Positions 9,062-17,500 of a DNA stretch of 44,635 nt are shown here, piece after piece. The notes below the pieces were generated by a model. The model saw nothing but the letters and a program-made list of their open reading frames with translations. It had not been told where the DNA came from and ran no database searches. The stretch covers positions 1 to 44,635 of the forward strand of contig CANPYG010000008.1 of NCBI GenBank assembly GCA_947588205.1, written 5' to 3'. This stretch comes from an uncultured Acetatifactor sp. GTDB taxonomy: Bacteria; Bacillota; Clostridia; Lachnospirales; Lachnospiraceae. Every line of letters begins with the position of its first letter. The first letter of the stretch is position 1. Both the position numbers and the translations under genes were made by a program.

Positions 9062-10318
9062 ATGGATTCTATTCATATTCATGGAGGCGTCTGTTTACAG
9101 GGTAAAGTCAGGATCCAGGGGTCGAAAAATGCGGCGCTCCCCGTCCTGGCCGCAACGATACTGACGAAGGGGATCAATCTGATTCATAATTGTCCGAAGA
9201 TAGCGGATGTTTATCTGATGCTGGAGCTGCTTCGCAGCCTTGGCTGTGTCGTTTCCTGGGAGGAAGACGGAGTCCGGGTGGATGCGAGGAATGCAGCGCC
9301 CAATAAAATGCCGGTAAGCGCCATTAAAGGGATGCGCTCCTCTCTTTGCCTGCTCGGCGCACTTTTAGGGGAGGCGGGCGAGGTCGCCATGGAATATCCG
9401 GGCGGCTGTGTGATAGGGGAGCGTCCCATTGATCTGCATCTTGCCGCTTTTAGGAGCCTTGGGGCGGAGTTTAGGGAGGAGAACGGCATTATCTATGGAA
9501 ATGCCGGGAAGGGTCTTATGGGCGCCCATATTGACATGCCGCGTTCCAGTGTGGGAGCTACGGAAAATACCGTACTGGCCGCCGTGTCCGCAGAGGGTGT
9601 GACCGTCCTGACAGGCGCCGCGAGGGAGCCGGAGGTGGAGACCCTGTGCAAATACCTGTGCCGGTGCGGCGCACAGATTGAAGGCATCGGTACAGACAGG
9701 CTGGTGATCGTGGGGGGAAGAAGGCTGTCCGGAACTGAGTTCGGCGTTCCAGCCGACCGGATCGTGGCAGGAACGTATCTGTTGGCATGTCTGGGAACTG
9801 GAGGAGCCGTGCTGTTGGAGGATGCCCCGGTATCGCACATGGAAGCGGTGGTCAGCTTTGCCTGCAGGATGGGGGCAGAGTGTCAGGAGGCGCAGGAGGG
9901 TCTATATGTACAGGCGCCCGGCAGGCTTTTATCGTGTGATCGGCTCACTACAGAGATTTATCCGGGCTTTCCTACGGATCTGCAGTCGGTAGCCCTGGTT
10001 GTTATGACCGCTGCGGAGGGAAAGTGCCTGATAGAGGAAACAATTTTTGAGAACCGTTTCCGCATTCTTGAGCCGCTTCGCAGGATGGGCGGAAAGGTGC
10101 GCCTGATCGATGCGGGAAAAGCAGAGGTGGAGGGGCCTGTCTTCTTAAATGGAACGGAGACGGAAGCATGGGAGCTGCGCGGCGGAGCGGCGCTTGTGAC
10201 GGCAGGACTCATGGCGGACGGGGAAACGATCGTTAAAGGATGCGATTATATTGACCGGGGATATGAGAATATCTGTCGGGACTTAAGAGAGTTAGGAGCA
10301 AGGATATACCGTGTTTGA
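9062..10318 (+). CDS. murA: UDP-N-acetylglucosamine 1-carboxyvinyltransferase MurA
   Basis: MurA transfers enolpyruvate from PEP to UDP-GlcNAc, the first committed step of peptidoglycan synthesis, and is the fosfomycin target. The 418-residue protein has the inside-out alpha/beta barrel repeats; the N-terminal Lys is in GSKNAALP (about residues 21-28), and the reactive Cys is in PGGCVIGERPIDLH (Cys near residue 116). PTDLQ and the C-terminal DYIDRGYEN segment are also typical. The ribosome site before ATG 9062 is weak. The gene occupies the place where murG and murB stand in Bacillus dcw clusters and overlaps the start of divIB by 8 nt. Confidence 0.95.
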   Translation: MDSIHIHGGVCLQGKVRIQGSKNAALPVLAATILTKGINLIHNCPKIADVYLMLELLRSLGCVVSWEEDGVRVDARNAAPNKMPVSAIKGMRSSLCLLGALLGEAGEVAMEYPGGCVIGERPIDLHLAAFRSLGAEFREENGIIYGNAGKGLMGAHIDMPRSSVGATENTVLAAVSAEGVTVLTGAAREPEVETLCKYLCRCGAQIEGIGTDRLVIVGGRRLSGTEFGVPADRIVAGTYLLACLGTGGAVLLEDAPVSHMEAVVSFACRMGAECQEAQEGLYVQAPGRLLSCDRLTTEIYPGFPTDLQSVALVVMTAAEGKCLIEETIFENRFRILEPLRRMGGKVRLIDAGKAEVEGPVFLNGTETEAWELRGGAALVTAGLMADGETIVKGCDYIDRGYENICRDLRELGARIYRV

Positions 10319-11054
10319 AAAGAAGCGTAGGAAAAAGGGAATTGTCATTTTGATCGTCGTGCTTGTCCTGGCGGTTTCTCTGGCGGGCGGCGCGTCCTAT
10401 GTCCTGAAAAAGTATACGGTGCAGACGGTTTACGTGAAAGGAAACATGCACTATACCCAGGAGGAGATTCAGGATATTGTGATGAAGGGGCCTCTTGGAC
10501 ATAATTCCCTTTACCTGTCCTTCCTATATTCGAAAAAAGGGGTGGGAAATATCCCTTTTGTGGATGCGATGGATGTGAATATCCTGTCGCCGGATACCAT
10601 AGAGATCCTTGTGTACGAAAAATCCCTCGCAGGGTGCGTGGCTTACATGGATTCCTATATGTACTTCGACCGTGACGGGTATGTGGTGGAATGCTCCAGC
10701 ATGACGACTCCCGGCGTTCCCCAGATTACCGGCCTGACCTTTGACCATGCTGTGCTTGGGGAGCGTCTGCCGGTAGAGGACGAGGAAATCTTTGACAGTA
10801 TCATGGACCTGAAAAAGCTTTTGGACAAGTATAAACTGACGGCGGACAAGATTTTTTTCCATTCCTCGGACGATATAACGATTTATTTCGGAAATGTAAA
10901 AGTGGCGTTAGGAGACGATCGGGCGAACCTGGAAAATAAGGTGATGCGGCTTCCCCAGCTCCTTGCAAAACTTGAGGGGGAATCCGGCACTTTGCGGATG
11001 GAGAATCTGACGGAGGATAAGACCGGTGTGACCTTTCAGAAAAACGGGGAATAG
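10311..11054 (+). CDS. divIB: Cell division protein DivIB/FtsQ
   Basis: Bitopic membrane protein of 247 residues. A short basic cytoplasmic stretch (KKRRKKG) is followed by a membrane segment at about residues 9-30 and a POTRA-type domain (VQTVYVKGNMHYTQEEIQDI, about residues 41-60). An extracellular beta domain containing VDAMDVNILSPDTIEILVYEK follows. DivIB/FtsQ links FtsL and DivIC in the divisome. The GTG start at 10311 lies inside the end of murA, overlapping it by 8 nt, so translation is probably coupled. The similarity is to the family as a whole; the name rests on domain order and on position just before ftsZ. Confidence 0.9.
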   Translation: MFEKKRRKKGIVILIVVLVLAVSLAGGASYVLKKYTVQTVYVKGNMHYTQEEIQDIVMKGPLGHNSLYLSFLYSKKGVGNIPFVDAMDVNILSPDTIEILVYEKSLAGCVAYMDSYMYFDRDGYVVECSSMTTPGVPQITGLTFDHAVLGERLPVEDEEIFDSIMDLKKLLDKYKLTADKIFFHSSDDITIYFGNVKVALGDDRANLENKVMRLPQLLAKLEGESGTLRMENLTEDKTGVTFQKNGE

Positions 11055-11110
11055 CGGCTGATATTTTTACGGAAATTATAAATTTCTTCAAAAAAATATG
11101 AAAAAATGGG

Positions 11111-11139
11111 TTGATTAATTTCAAAAATGATTATATGAT
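11111..11139 (+). promoter_or_regulatory. Sigma-A-type promoter of ftsZ
   Basis: TTGATT and TATGAT are separated by 17 nt in an AT-rich stretch between divIB and ftsZ. The predicted transcript starts about 30 nt before the AGGAGGG ribosome site of ftsZ. A dedicated promoter would let ftsZ be expressed above the level of the upstream cell-wall genes. Confidence 0.65.
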
Positions 11140-11176
11140 AGTTTTATGAGTCTATTGGATAAAGGAGGGTAAACCT

Positions 11177-12373
11177 TTGCTGGAGATTATGACAAACGAG
11201 GCAGTGTCCGGCGCCAAGATCATTGTAGTTGGAGTGGGCGGCGCCGGCAATAATGCTGTTAATAGAATGGTAGACGAGCAGATTGACGGAGTGGATTTCA
11301 TTGGGGTGAATACGGACAAGCAGGCCCTGCAGCTCTGTAAGGCGCCCAGGCTGATCCAGATCGGGGAGAAGCTGACCAAGGGACTTGGCGCAGGAGCCAA
11401 GCCTGAGATCGGGGAGAAAGCTGCGGAGGAGAGCTCAGAGGAACTGACCTCTGCATTAAAAGGGGCTGATATGGTGTTCGTGACCTGCGGCATGGGCGGC
11501 GGAACGGGCACGGGAGCTGCTCCTGTCGTTGCAAGAATCGCGAAGGAAATGGGGATCCTTACCGTCGGCGTCGTTACAAAGCCTTTCCGTTTTGAAGCAA
11601 AGGTGCGCATGAGCAATGCGCTCATGGGAATTGATAAGATAAAGGATCATGTGGATACCCTGATCGTGATCCCCAATGATAAGCTGTTAGAGATTGTAGA
11701 CCGCCGCACTACGATGCCGGAAGCGCTTAAGAAGGCGGATGAGGTCCTGCAGCAGGCTGTCCAGGGCATTACGGATCTGATCAATGTTCCTGCCGTCATC
11801 AATCTGGACTTTGCGGATGTGCAGACTGTTATGAAGGATAAGGGAATCGCCCACATCGGTATCGGCGTAGGGAAGGGCGACGATAAGGCGCTGGAGGCCG
11901 TCAAGATGGCGGTGGAGAGCCCGCTTCTGGAGACCTCCGTTTCCGGAGCTACAGATGTTATCATTAATGTATCCGGGGATATCACCCTGGCAGACGCCAA
12001 TGATGCGGCAAGCTACGTCCAGGATCTGGCAGGCGACGAGGTGAACATCATCTTCGGCGCAATGTACGATGAGTCCAAGTCTGACAGTTGCACCATCACT
12101 GTGATTGCAACCGGAATCGAGGACGCTATGGACGCGCCCCAGGGCAGGGGGATCGGCGGCTTCCGCTCTGTACCCAATAACTTGCAGAATATCAATGTCC
12201 AGCCGAATCCTCCCCAGAGGAATTATCAGAATCAGAACGGCTATGCGCAGCAGCCCACAGCCCGTCCTGTAACTCCGTTAAAGCCTTTAAGCGGTCTCAA
12301 CCGTCCAACGGATATCCGCAGTTCAGTGGAAGAGAAATCCCTTAAGATTCCTGACTTCCTGCAGCGCAAGTAA
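11177..12373 (+). CDS. ftsZ: Cell division GTPase FtsZ
   Basis: FtsZ is the tubulin-like GTPase that forms the cytokinetic ring. The 398-residue protein has the N-terminal nucleotide-binding segment [15 protein letters not shown], the tubulin signature [10 protein letters not shown], and the T7-loop region [11 protein letters not shown] that supplies the catalytic Asp to the next subunit. A variable Gln/Asn/Pro-rich linker follows, then the C-terminal peptide IPDFLQRK that binds membrane tethers. It starts at TTG 11177 behind AAAGGAGGG with good spacing. No ftsA is found upstream, so the membrane tether must be encoded elsewhere (SepF in many Clostridia). A strong terminator follows. Confidence 0.98.
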   Translation: MLEIMTNEAVSGAKIIVVGVGGAGNNAVNRMVDEQIDGVDFIGVNTDKQALQLCKAPRLIQIGEKLTKGLGAGAKPEIGEKAAEESSEELTSALKGADMVFVTCGMGGGTGTGAAPVVARIAKEMGILTVGVVTKPFRFEAKVRMSNALMGIDKIKDHVDTLIVIPNDKLLEIVDRRTTMPEALKKADEVLQQAVQGITDLINVPAVINLDFADVQTVMKDKGIAHIGIGVGKGDDKALEAVKMAVESPLLETSVSGATDVIINVSGDITLADANDAASYVQDLAGDEVNIIFGAMYDESKSDSCTITVIATGIEDAMDAPQGRGIGGFRSVPNNLQNINVQPNPPQRNYQNQNGYAQQPTARPVTPLKPLSGLNRPTDIRSSVEEKSLKIPDFLQRK

Positions 12374-12420
12374 CCGCGCATAAGTTTAGGATATAACCCG
12401 GGATATCATCCCGAATACAT

Positions 12421-12456
12421 AGCCCCTCCGTATCGTCTGATATGGAGGGGCTTTTC
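12421..12456 (+). terminator. Intrinsic terminator after ftsZ
   Basis: A 14-bp stem (12421-12434 with 12439-12452, one G-U pair) closes a GTCT loop and is followed by a T-rich tract. It ends the dcw transcript before the sporulation genes. Confidence 0.9.
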
Positions 12457-12485
12457 TTGTGCGCCGCCGGGCGCACATTTTCCCA

Positions 12486-12561
12486 TGTCGAATCTTTGGG
12501 ATAAAAATAGATAGAAGTCTGACTTATTCTGACAAATTCCATGCCTTAAGAAGTTTATACT
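12486..12561 (+). promoter_or_regulatory. Candidate Spo0A-controlled spoIIG promoter
   Basis: A perfect 0A-box core TGTCGAA lies at 12486-12492. Two inverted box-like TCTGAC repeats, 10 bp apart (12518-12523 and 12528-12533), sit just upstream of and over CTGACA (12529-12534). A -10 element TATACT lies at 12556-12561, giving a 21-nt spacer. The Bacillus subtilis spoIIG promoter is known for a sigma-A promoter with an over-long spacer (about 22 bp) and 0A boxes overlapping the -35 region. The layout here is very similar and lies upstream of the same gene pair. Confidence 0.6.
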
Positions 12562-12628
12562 GATTATGAAGGGTTGACAGCAGCGGGGAAACGGATGGAA
12601 AGCAAGCAGATCAGGGGGTGCCGGAGGA

Positions 12629-13471
12629 ATGCGGTATGAGGTTTATCTGGATAATCTTTTTCTGGTCAATTTCCTGATGAATCTCTTTTGCCTTGAACTG
12701 ACCAACATAAGCCTGAAAAAATGCACCTCCCGGCGGAGGGTGCTGGCGGGCGCCGCTTTTGGGGCGCTTCTCTATCTTTTCCCGTTCCTGGTGCCCGGAA
12801 ACGTTTTCCTCAGGGTATCGTCAGCTTTCCTGGTTTCGGCAGCGGGTATGCTTTTCATCGTATTTCCGATTAAGGGAATAGGGACCGCGGTTCGTGTCGC
12901 AGAGCGTCTTTTTCTTTGCACCTTTCTGATGGGGGGCGGCATTCTGTTCCTGATCCGGCTGTTCCCGGCAATGCGCGGGGCGCTGACCAGCGTCCTGGGG
13001 ATCCTGGGGATCGGGGCGCTGCTGTTTATGGAGATCACCTATTTGGTGGAGAAAAGTGGGAAAGCCGGAGATATTTACGAAGCCGTACTCCTGGGAAATG
13101 GAAGAAAAGTGGGGGTGCGCGCCCTGATTGACACGGGAAACAGTCTGATAGAGCCGATCAGTGGGAAACCGGTATGTATCCTGGAAAAGTCGGTTTTTGA
13201 AAAGCTGTGGTCCCAGGATGCTCCCCGGGGTTTTCGGGCAATCCCCTATCATAGTGTGGGAACCAGGAGTGGGATCCTGCCGGGGTATCTGATCCCGGAG
13301 ATACATATTGAAGTGGACGGAATTCTGCACAGATGCATGGATGTATATGTGGGGCTTGTGAATGAAAGGCTTGCAGGCGGGGGAGAGTACAGTATGATCT
13401 TAAATCCAAGGGTGTTAAAGGAGGAAGGCTATGATCATAAAGATCGCGTTGCCCGGAAGGCTTCATTTTAA
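12629..13471 (+). CDS. spoIIGA: Sigma-E processing peptidase SpoIIGA
   Basis: SpoIIGA is the membrane-embedded aspartic protease that removes the pro-sequence of sigma-E in the mother cell after engulfment signalling. The 280-residue protein has five or six membrane segments in its first half (starting [18 protein letters not shown]). Its soluble C-terminal half carries the catalytic Asp in [19 protein letters not shown]. Its 3' end overlaps the sigE start by 41 nt, as is common for this pair, implying coupled expression. The start at ATG 12632 or the upstream codon at 12629 gives almost the same protein. Control is probably by Spo0A through the promoter at 12486-12561. Confidence 0.95.
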   Translation: MRYEVYLDNLFLVNFLMNLFCLELTNISLKKCTSRRRVLAGAAFGALLYLFPFLVPGNVFLRVSSAFLVSAAGMLFIVFPIKGIGTAVRVAERLFLCTFLMGGGILFLIRLFPAMRGALTSVLGILGIGALLFMEITYLVEKSGKAGDIYEAVLLGNGRKVGVRALIDTGNSLIEPISGKPVCILEKSVFEKLWSQDAPRGFRAIPYHSVGTRSGILPGYLIPEIHIEVDGILHRCMDVYVGLVNERLAGGGEYSMILNPRVLKEEGYDHKDRVARKASF

Positions 13472-14168
13472 AATGGTGCGCCGGGAGAGTATTTTGTCAC
13501 AAAAGAAAGGGGATATTCATTACATCGGCGGAACGGAGGTCCTGCCGCCGCCTCTGGAAGCGCAGGAGGAAAACCAGGTCATAAGGGATCTGGGAACAGA
13601 GTATGAGGATGAAGCCAAGTCTATCCTGATCGAACATAATCTCCGCCTGGTGGTATACATAGCCAAGAAATTCGATAATACAGGGGTTGGGGTGGAGGAT
13701 CTGATCTCCATTGGAACGATCGGCCTGATCAAATCCATCAATACCTTTAATCCCGGCAAAAATATCAAGCTGGCGACCTATGCGTCGCGCTGTATCGAAA
13801 ATGAAATCCTGATGTACTTAAGAAGAAATAATAAGACCCGCCTTGAGGTATCCATTGACGAGCCGCTCAATGTGGACTGGGACGGCAATGAGCTGCTTTT
13901 ATCCGATATCCTGGGCACGGACGAGGATGTGATCTATCGGGACCTGGAAAATGAGGTGGAGAGAAAGCTCCTGTTAAAGGCCGTGGGCAAATTGTCCGAC
14001 AGGGAGAAAACGATCATCAATCTCAGATTTGGTCTGGGAAGCCGGGACGGTCAGGAGATGACGCAGAAGGAGGTCGCGAATCTGCTGGGGATTTCCCAAT
14101 CCTACATATCCAGACTGGAAAAGAAAATCATGAAGCAGCTGAAGCGGGAGATGAGCAGCTGCCTGTAA
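13431..14168 (+). CDS. sigE: RNA polymerase sporulation sigma factor SigE (pro-form)
   Basis: Mother-cell sigma factor of 245 residues. A basic, amphipathic pro-region of roughly 30 residues precedes the processing region [13 protein letters not shown], which matches the YYIGGSEALPPPL region of Bacillus sigma-E. Region 2 ([20 protein letters not shown] and [19 protein letters not shown]) and region 4 with the helix-turn-helix ([19 protein letters not shown]) are complete. It starts at ATG 13431 behind AAAGGAGGAAGG inside spoIIGA. After cleavage by SpoIIGA it drives early mother-cell genes. Confidence 0.97.
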   Translation: MIIKIALPGRLHFKMVRRESILSQKKGDIHYIGGTEVLPPPLEAQEENQVIRDLGTEYEDEAKSILIEHNLRLVVYIAKKFDNTGVGVEDLISIGTIGLIKSINTFNPGKNIKLATYASRCIENEILMYLRRNNKTRLEVSIDEPLNVDWDGNELLLSDILGTDEDVIYRDLENEVERKLLLKAVGKLSDREKTIINLRFGLGSRDGQEMTQKEVANLLGISQSYISRLEKKIMKQLKREMSSCL

Positions 14169-14179
14169 AAGTAACTTCT

Positions 14180-14209
14180 GGGGCAATCTTTCTTAAGACT
14201 GCCCCTTTT
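14180..14209 (+). terminator. Intrinsic terminator after sigE
   Basis: An 11-bp stem (14180-14190 with 14195-14205, one mismatch) with a TCTT loop is followed by TTTT. It closes the spoIIGA-sigE unit. Confidence 0.85.
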
Positions 14210-14276
14210 CAAATGGGCGGGAATGGTATATACTATAAGGAAACGCCCAAGGGCGCGGATAAATGAGGTTGAACAA

Positions 14277-14585
14277 ATGATCTTACGGGAAAATATTCTG
14301 TCCATGGAGTATTTGAAAAAAGCGGAGTTTACAGGAAGCTGCCAGGGGATGCGCTATCGTCTGGAGGGGATCATGCGCGGCCAGGAGAAGGTGCTGAAAG
14401 TAACGGTATGGCCGGAACCCTTCAATTATTGGAAAACGCCGGAGGAAGTCAAGGAGAGCGAGTTTTTTCCTTTTGCGGAGGAAGGCGTTGTGGCCGCGGT
14501 GGAATGGATGAACGCCCGATTGGCGCAGGAACCGGAGAAGTGGGATCATTCGTGGGAACGTTGGACAGACTATCGTATGGGGTGA
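14277..14585 (+). CDS. Small conserved-looking protein of unknown function
   Basis: Codes for about 102 residues, starting at ATG 14277 behind TGAGG. The frame is open further up to 14223, but that stretch contains a promoter-like TATACT and has no ribosome site. I do not recognise the family. The protein is soluble and acidic, with no signal or membrane segment. It contains the aromatic stretch VWPEPFNYWKTPEEVKESEF and ends in a Trp-rich region (WDHSWERWTDYRMG). It lies between sigE and a vanZ-like gene, 8 nt upstream of the latter. Confidence 0.7.
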   Translation: MILRENILSMEYLKKAEFTGSCQGMRYRLEGIMRGQEKVLKVTVWPEPFNYWKTPEEVKESEFFPFAEEGVVAAVEWMNARLAQEPEKWDHSWERWTDYRMG

Positions 14586-14593
14586 AGCAATAA

Positions 14594-15168
14594 ATGTTAA
14601 AATATTTTGTACGGGATATGTATGGCGCCCTGCGTTTTCTGCCTATCGGCCTGGTGATCGGAATATGGCTGTCGCTATGCTTCAGGCGGTAAATGTCCGC
14701 AGGAAAAGGCGGGGAGCGCGTCCGGTGCGCGTATTTCCCGCGGCAGCCTTCTGTATCAGTCTTGCCATTATTGTGAGCATGACTCTTTTGTCAAGGGAAG
14801 GCGGCCCGGGAAAGAGGCTCGATCTGGAGCTGTTCTCCTCCTTTGGGATCAACAGCAGGAATAATGCATATGTGCTGGAAAATATCCTGCTGTTTGTTCC
14901 TTATGGATTTGTATGTGCGTGGAATTTTAAAAGACTCCGCAATTTTTTCCTGTGTGCGGGAACAGGACTTTTGACCAGCTTCTGCGTGGAATCCCTGCAG
15001 CTTTTTACGCAGAGGGGAATCTTTCAGATAGACGATATCCTGACCAATCTGTTTGGCGCGATGGTCGGCTGGACGGTTTTTACGGTATGCTGTCTGGCAG
15101 GGCGGCTTTTCGGCAGGAAAGCCGGAGGCAGGGGAAAAATCGGTAAAGAGGAAGGTGCGGACCGATAA
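14594..15168 (+). pseudogene. VanZ-like membrane protein, probably frameshifted near its 5' end
   Basis: From ATG 14594 the sequence reads MLKYFVRDMYGALRFLPIGLVIGI, a typical N-terminal membrane segment, and then stops at a TAA just after 14690. The rest of the protein is in the -1 frame from about 14665 to 15168: a further 167 residues with three membrane segments and the VanZ-family ENILLFVPYGF and ESLQLFTQRGIFQIDDILTNLFGAMVGW motifs. One missing base near 14663 restores a continuous protein of about 190 residues. VanZ-family proteins are small membrane proteins; the best-known member gives low-level teicoplanin resistance, and most have no known role. The alternative is an intact shorter gene starting at ATG 14665, but that start has no ribosome site. 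Confidence 0.7.
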
Positions 15169-15199
15169 CGGGAAAGGGAGGCGCATAAGAAAAGGAGTC

Positions 15200-15979
15200 T
15201 TATGCAGTGAGATAATTGCGCATGGTGCGCAGGGCATTTTTTTCAAGTCTTGAAACCTGCGCCTGGGAGATGCCTATAATCTGCGCCACCTCCATCTGGG
15301 TCTTGCCCTCGAAGAAACGCAGGGAGATGATCTCATGCTCGCGGTCGTTTAGTTTTTTCATTGCCTCGCTCAGGGAGAGATGTTCCACCCAGTTCTCTTC
15401 CTTATTTTTTTTGTCGCTGATCTGGTCCATGACATAGAGGGTATCTCCGCCGTCGGTATAAATGGGCTCATAGAGGCTCATCGGGTTCTGTATGGCGTCC
15501 ATGGCATAGACGATATCCTCCTTGGAAATGCCGATTTCAGCGGCGATTTCCTCAATGGAGGGCTCCTTCAGGTTTTTCCGCGTGAGATGCTCCCTGGCAT
15601 AGATCGCCTTGTATGCGGTATCCTTCAGGGATCTGGATACGCGGATCGAATTGTTGTCCCGCAGAAACCGTCTGATTTCGCCGATGATCATGGGAACCGC
15701 GTAGGTGGAAAATTTGACGTTGAGGGAGGCGTCGAAGTTGTCGATTGCCTTGATCAGACCGATGCATCCGATCTGAAAGAGATCATCCACATTTTCACTG
15801 CTGGAGGAAAAGCGCTTGATGACGCTGAGCACCAGCCTTAAATTGCCTTTGATGTATTGCTCCCTTGCCTCCTTGTCCCCGGATGCAATTTTTGCAAAAA
15901 GCTCCTCCTTTTCCGATGCTCCCAGAAGGGGGAGCCTGGATGTGTTCACACCGCAGATTTCAACCTTACCCTGTGCCAT
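15200..15979 (-). CDS. sigG: RNA polymerase sporulation sigma factor SigG
   Basis: Forespore late sigma factor of 259 residues, lacking a pro-sequence. The N-terminal KVEICGVNTSRLPLL motif is the SigG signature that contacts anti-sigma factors. Region 2 (NLRLVLSVIKRFSSSSENVD, FSTYAVPMIIGEIRRFLRDN), region 3 and region 4 (MEVAQIIGISQAQVSRLEK) are complete. ATG at 15979 has GGGAGG eight bases upstream. It is on the minus strand, convergent with the vanZ-like gene. In Bacillus and many Clostridia sigG follows sigE on the same strand, so a local inversion seems to have occurred. An 8-bp inverted repeat spans its stop codon (15183-15190/15198-15205). A GCATA element 15 nt before GGAAACGGA on the minus strand (16067-16095 region) only loosely resembles a sigma-F promoter. 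Confidence 0.97.
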   Translation of the reverse strand: MAQGKVEICGVNTSRLPLLGASEKEELFAKIASGDKEAREQYIKGNLRLVLSVIKRFSSSSENVDDLFQIGCIGLIKAIDNFDASLNVKFSTYAVPMIIGEIRRFLRDNNSIRVSRSLKDTAYKAIYAREHLTRKNLKEPSIEEIAAEIGISKEDIVYAMDAIQNPMSLYEPIYTDGGDTLYVMDQISDKKNKEENWVEHLSLSEAMKKLNDREHEIISLRFFEGKTQMEVAQIIGISQAQVSRLEKNALRTMRNYLTA

Positions 15980-16041
15980 AGCTGTCGCCTCCCGATTTGA
16001 ATTTGACGGATATTGTCCCGGTTATCTTCCGCAGTCTGAGA

Positions 16042-16076
16042 ACGGCAGGCTTTTACAGGCTTCCGTTTCCTGCCGT
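16042..16076. repeat. 8-bp inverted repeat upstream of sigG
   Basis: ACGGCAGG (16042-16049) and CCTGCCGT (16069-16076) form perfect arms around 19 nt, about 65 bp upstream of the sigG start. No T tract follows on either strand, so it is not a terminator. It could be an operator or a leader hairpin. Confidence 0.4.
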
Positions 16077-16199
16077 CAAAAATAGTATGCGCAGGAAGCC
16101 CGGAACATATACCCGCAAAAGAAGGATTTTCTGAGGCGCTTTTTTACCGGAAGGCGCATATATTATAAGGAGGCTATCAGAAGCTGACGGTGTATAAAA

Positions 16200-16436
16200 A
16201 TGTTATTGTATTCCGAACTGAAATGTAAGGATGTGATCAATATACGGGACTGCAAACGCCTTGGAAGGGTGGAGGACCTGGAAATAGACGAGTGCAGCGG
16301 GTGTATCTGCAAGATCATTGTTCCGGGCTGCAACAGGCTGTTTTCCTTTTTGCACGCGGAGCCCAACATTGTCATTCCCTATAAGGATATCAAACAGATC
16401 GGACCGGATATCATCCTGGTGGATATTCATTGCTGA
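16200..16436 (+). CDS. YlmC/YmxH-family sporulation-associated protein (PRC-barrel)
   Basis: A 78-residue protein with the PRC-barrel-like pattern of the YlmC/YmxH family: LKCKDVINIRDCKRLGRVED, the turn CSGCICKIIVPG, and PYKDIKQIGPDIILVDI. The role in the family is unclear; ymxH is associated with sporulation. In Bacillus-type genomes this gene follows sigG; here it stands beside sigG but divergently, which supports an inversion of sigG. The start at 16200 is the only in-frame ATG after a stop at 16185. A strong AAGGAGG lies about 27 nt upstream, too far to serve it, so the ribosome site is unclear. Confidence 0.8.
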   Translation: MLLYSELKCKDVINIRDCKRLGRVEDLEIDECSGCICKIIVPGCNRLFSFLHAEPNIVIPYKDIKQIGPDIILVDIHC

Positions 16437-16449
16437 CCGCGATTAAAAA

Positions 16450-16478
16450 TTGACAGAATCCGGTCCATAAGATAAAAT
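16450..16478 (+). promoter_or_regulatory. Sigma-A-type promoter upstream of nrdR
   Basis: TTGACA and TAAAAT are spaced by 17 nt. The -10 lies in the first unit of a tandem duplicate of GATAAAATAA (16471-16480 and 16481-16490), so a second -10-like element lies 10 bp further on. Confidence 0.65.
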
Positions 16479-16523
16479 AAGATAAAATAACAGCCATACG
16501 AAGGCGTAGCGGGAGGTACAGGA

Positions 16524-16973
16524 ATGAGGTGTCCATTTTGCGGTCATGAGAATACCAGGGTAATAGATTCGCGCCCCATTGAGGAAAATAATTCCATCAA
16601 GCGCAGGAGGGTCTGTGACGAGTGCGGCAAGCGTTTTACGACCTATGAACAGGTGGAGACGATTCCCTTGATCGTCATTAAGAAGGATGAAAACCGTGTG
16701 GCATATGACAGGTCGAAGATAGAGAGGGGAGTGCTCAGGGCATGCTATAAGCGCCCCGTGAGCGCAGAACAGATCACGGGACTTGTGAATCAGGTGGAAA
16801 ACGAGATCTTCAGCATGGAGGTTCCGGAGATTTCCACGCAGGCGATCGGGGAGCTGGTGATGAACCGGCTGAAGGATTTGGACGGGGTGGCTTACGTCCG
16901 GTTCGCTTCCGTATACCGTGAATTTAAGGATGTGAATACCTTCATGGAGGAGTTGAAGAATATTCTGAAATAA
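16524..16973 (+). CDS. nrdR: Transcriptional repressor NrdR
   Basis: NrdR represses ribonucleotide reductase genes in response to ATP/dATP. The 149-residue protein has the N-terminal zinc ribbon with CPFCG and CDECG (RVIDSRPIEENNSIKRRRVC between them). The ATP-cone domain starts at about residue 47 (IPLIVIKKDENRVAYDRSKI) and extends to YREFKDVNTFMEEL. Length and architecture are normal. ATG 16524 follows GGGAGGTACAGG. It opens the yqeG-aro gene run. Confidence 0.97.
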   Translation: MRCPFCGHENTRVIDSRPIEENNSIKRRRVCDECGKRFTTYEQVETIPLIVIKKDENRVAYDRSKIERGVLRACYKRPVSAEQITGLVNQVENEIFSMEVPEISTQAIGELVMNRLKDLDGVAYVRFASVYREFKDVNTFMEELKNILK

Positions 16974-16981
16974 GTGAGGAA

Positions 16982-17500
16982 ATGCGAGGGATGCTTGAGC
17001 GTTTTTATCCGGATGTAGAGGCGGACAGTGCCTATGACATCGATTATGACGGACTGTATAAGGAAGGATACCGGGGAATCATTTTTGATATTGATAATAC
17101 GCTTGTTCCCCACGGGGCGCCGGCGGACTCGCGTGCAGTCGCTTTGTTTGATAGGCTGCACCGGACAGGCTTTCAGACGCTCCTTTTATCCAATAATAAG
17201 GAGCCAAGGGTGAAGATGTTCAATGACGATGTGGGCTCGCGGTATATTTATAGGGCCGGCAAGCCGGGGCGCAGGGGATATGTGCGCGCCATGGAGCTTA
17301 TGGGCACGGTCCCGGAAAACACTTTTTTTGTAGGGGACCAGCTCTTTACGGATATATGGGGGGCGAAGAAAGCGGGAATACGCACTTATCTTACAAAGCC
17401 CATCCATCCAAGGGAAGAAATCCAGATCGTGCTGAAAAGAAGGCTGGAATGGATCGTATTATTTTTTTATCATAGAAGGAAACGGAAAGAAACGGTATGA
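16982..17500 (+). CDS. yqeG: YqeG-family HAD phosphatase
   Basis: A 172-residue HAD-superfamily phosphatase. Motif I is FDIDNTLVPH (nucleophile and acid Asp), motif II is LLSNN, the conserved Lys is in RAGKPGRRGY, and motif III is FVGDQLFTDIWGAKKAG. The YqeG/GEP4-like family includes phosphatidylglycerophosphate phosphatases, but the substrate here is not proven. The C-terminus is basic (RRKRKE). ATG 16982 and ATG 16991 are both possible starts. It overlaps aroE by 4 nt (ATGA). Confidence 0.9.
   Translation: MRGMLERFYPDVEADSAYDIDYDGLYKEGYRGIIFDIDNTLVPHGAPADSRAVALFDRLHRTGFQTLLLSNNKEPRVKMFNDDVGSRYIYRAGKPGRRGYVRAMELMGTVPENTFFVGDQLFTDIWGAKKAGIRTYLTKPIHPREEIQIVLKRRLEWIVLFFYHRRKRKETV

Noticed and set aside
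16067..16095. Sigma-F-like promoter for sigG
   Set aside because: GCATA with a 15-nt spacer is present but the -10 deviates at two key positions, so it is noted only in the sigG entry.
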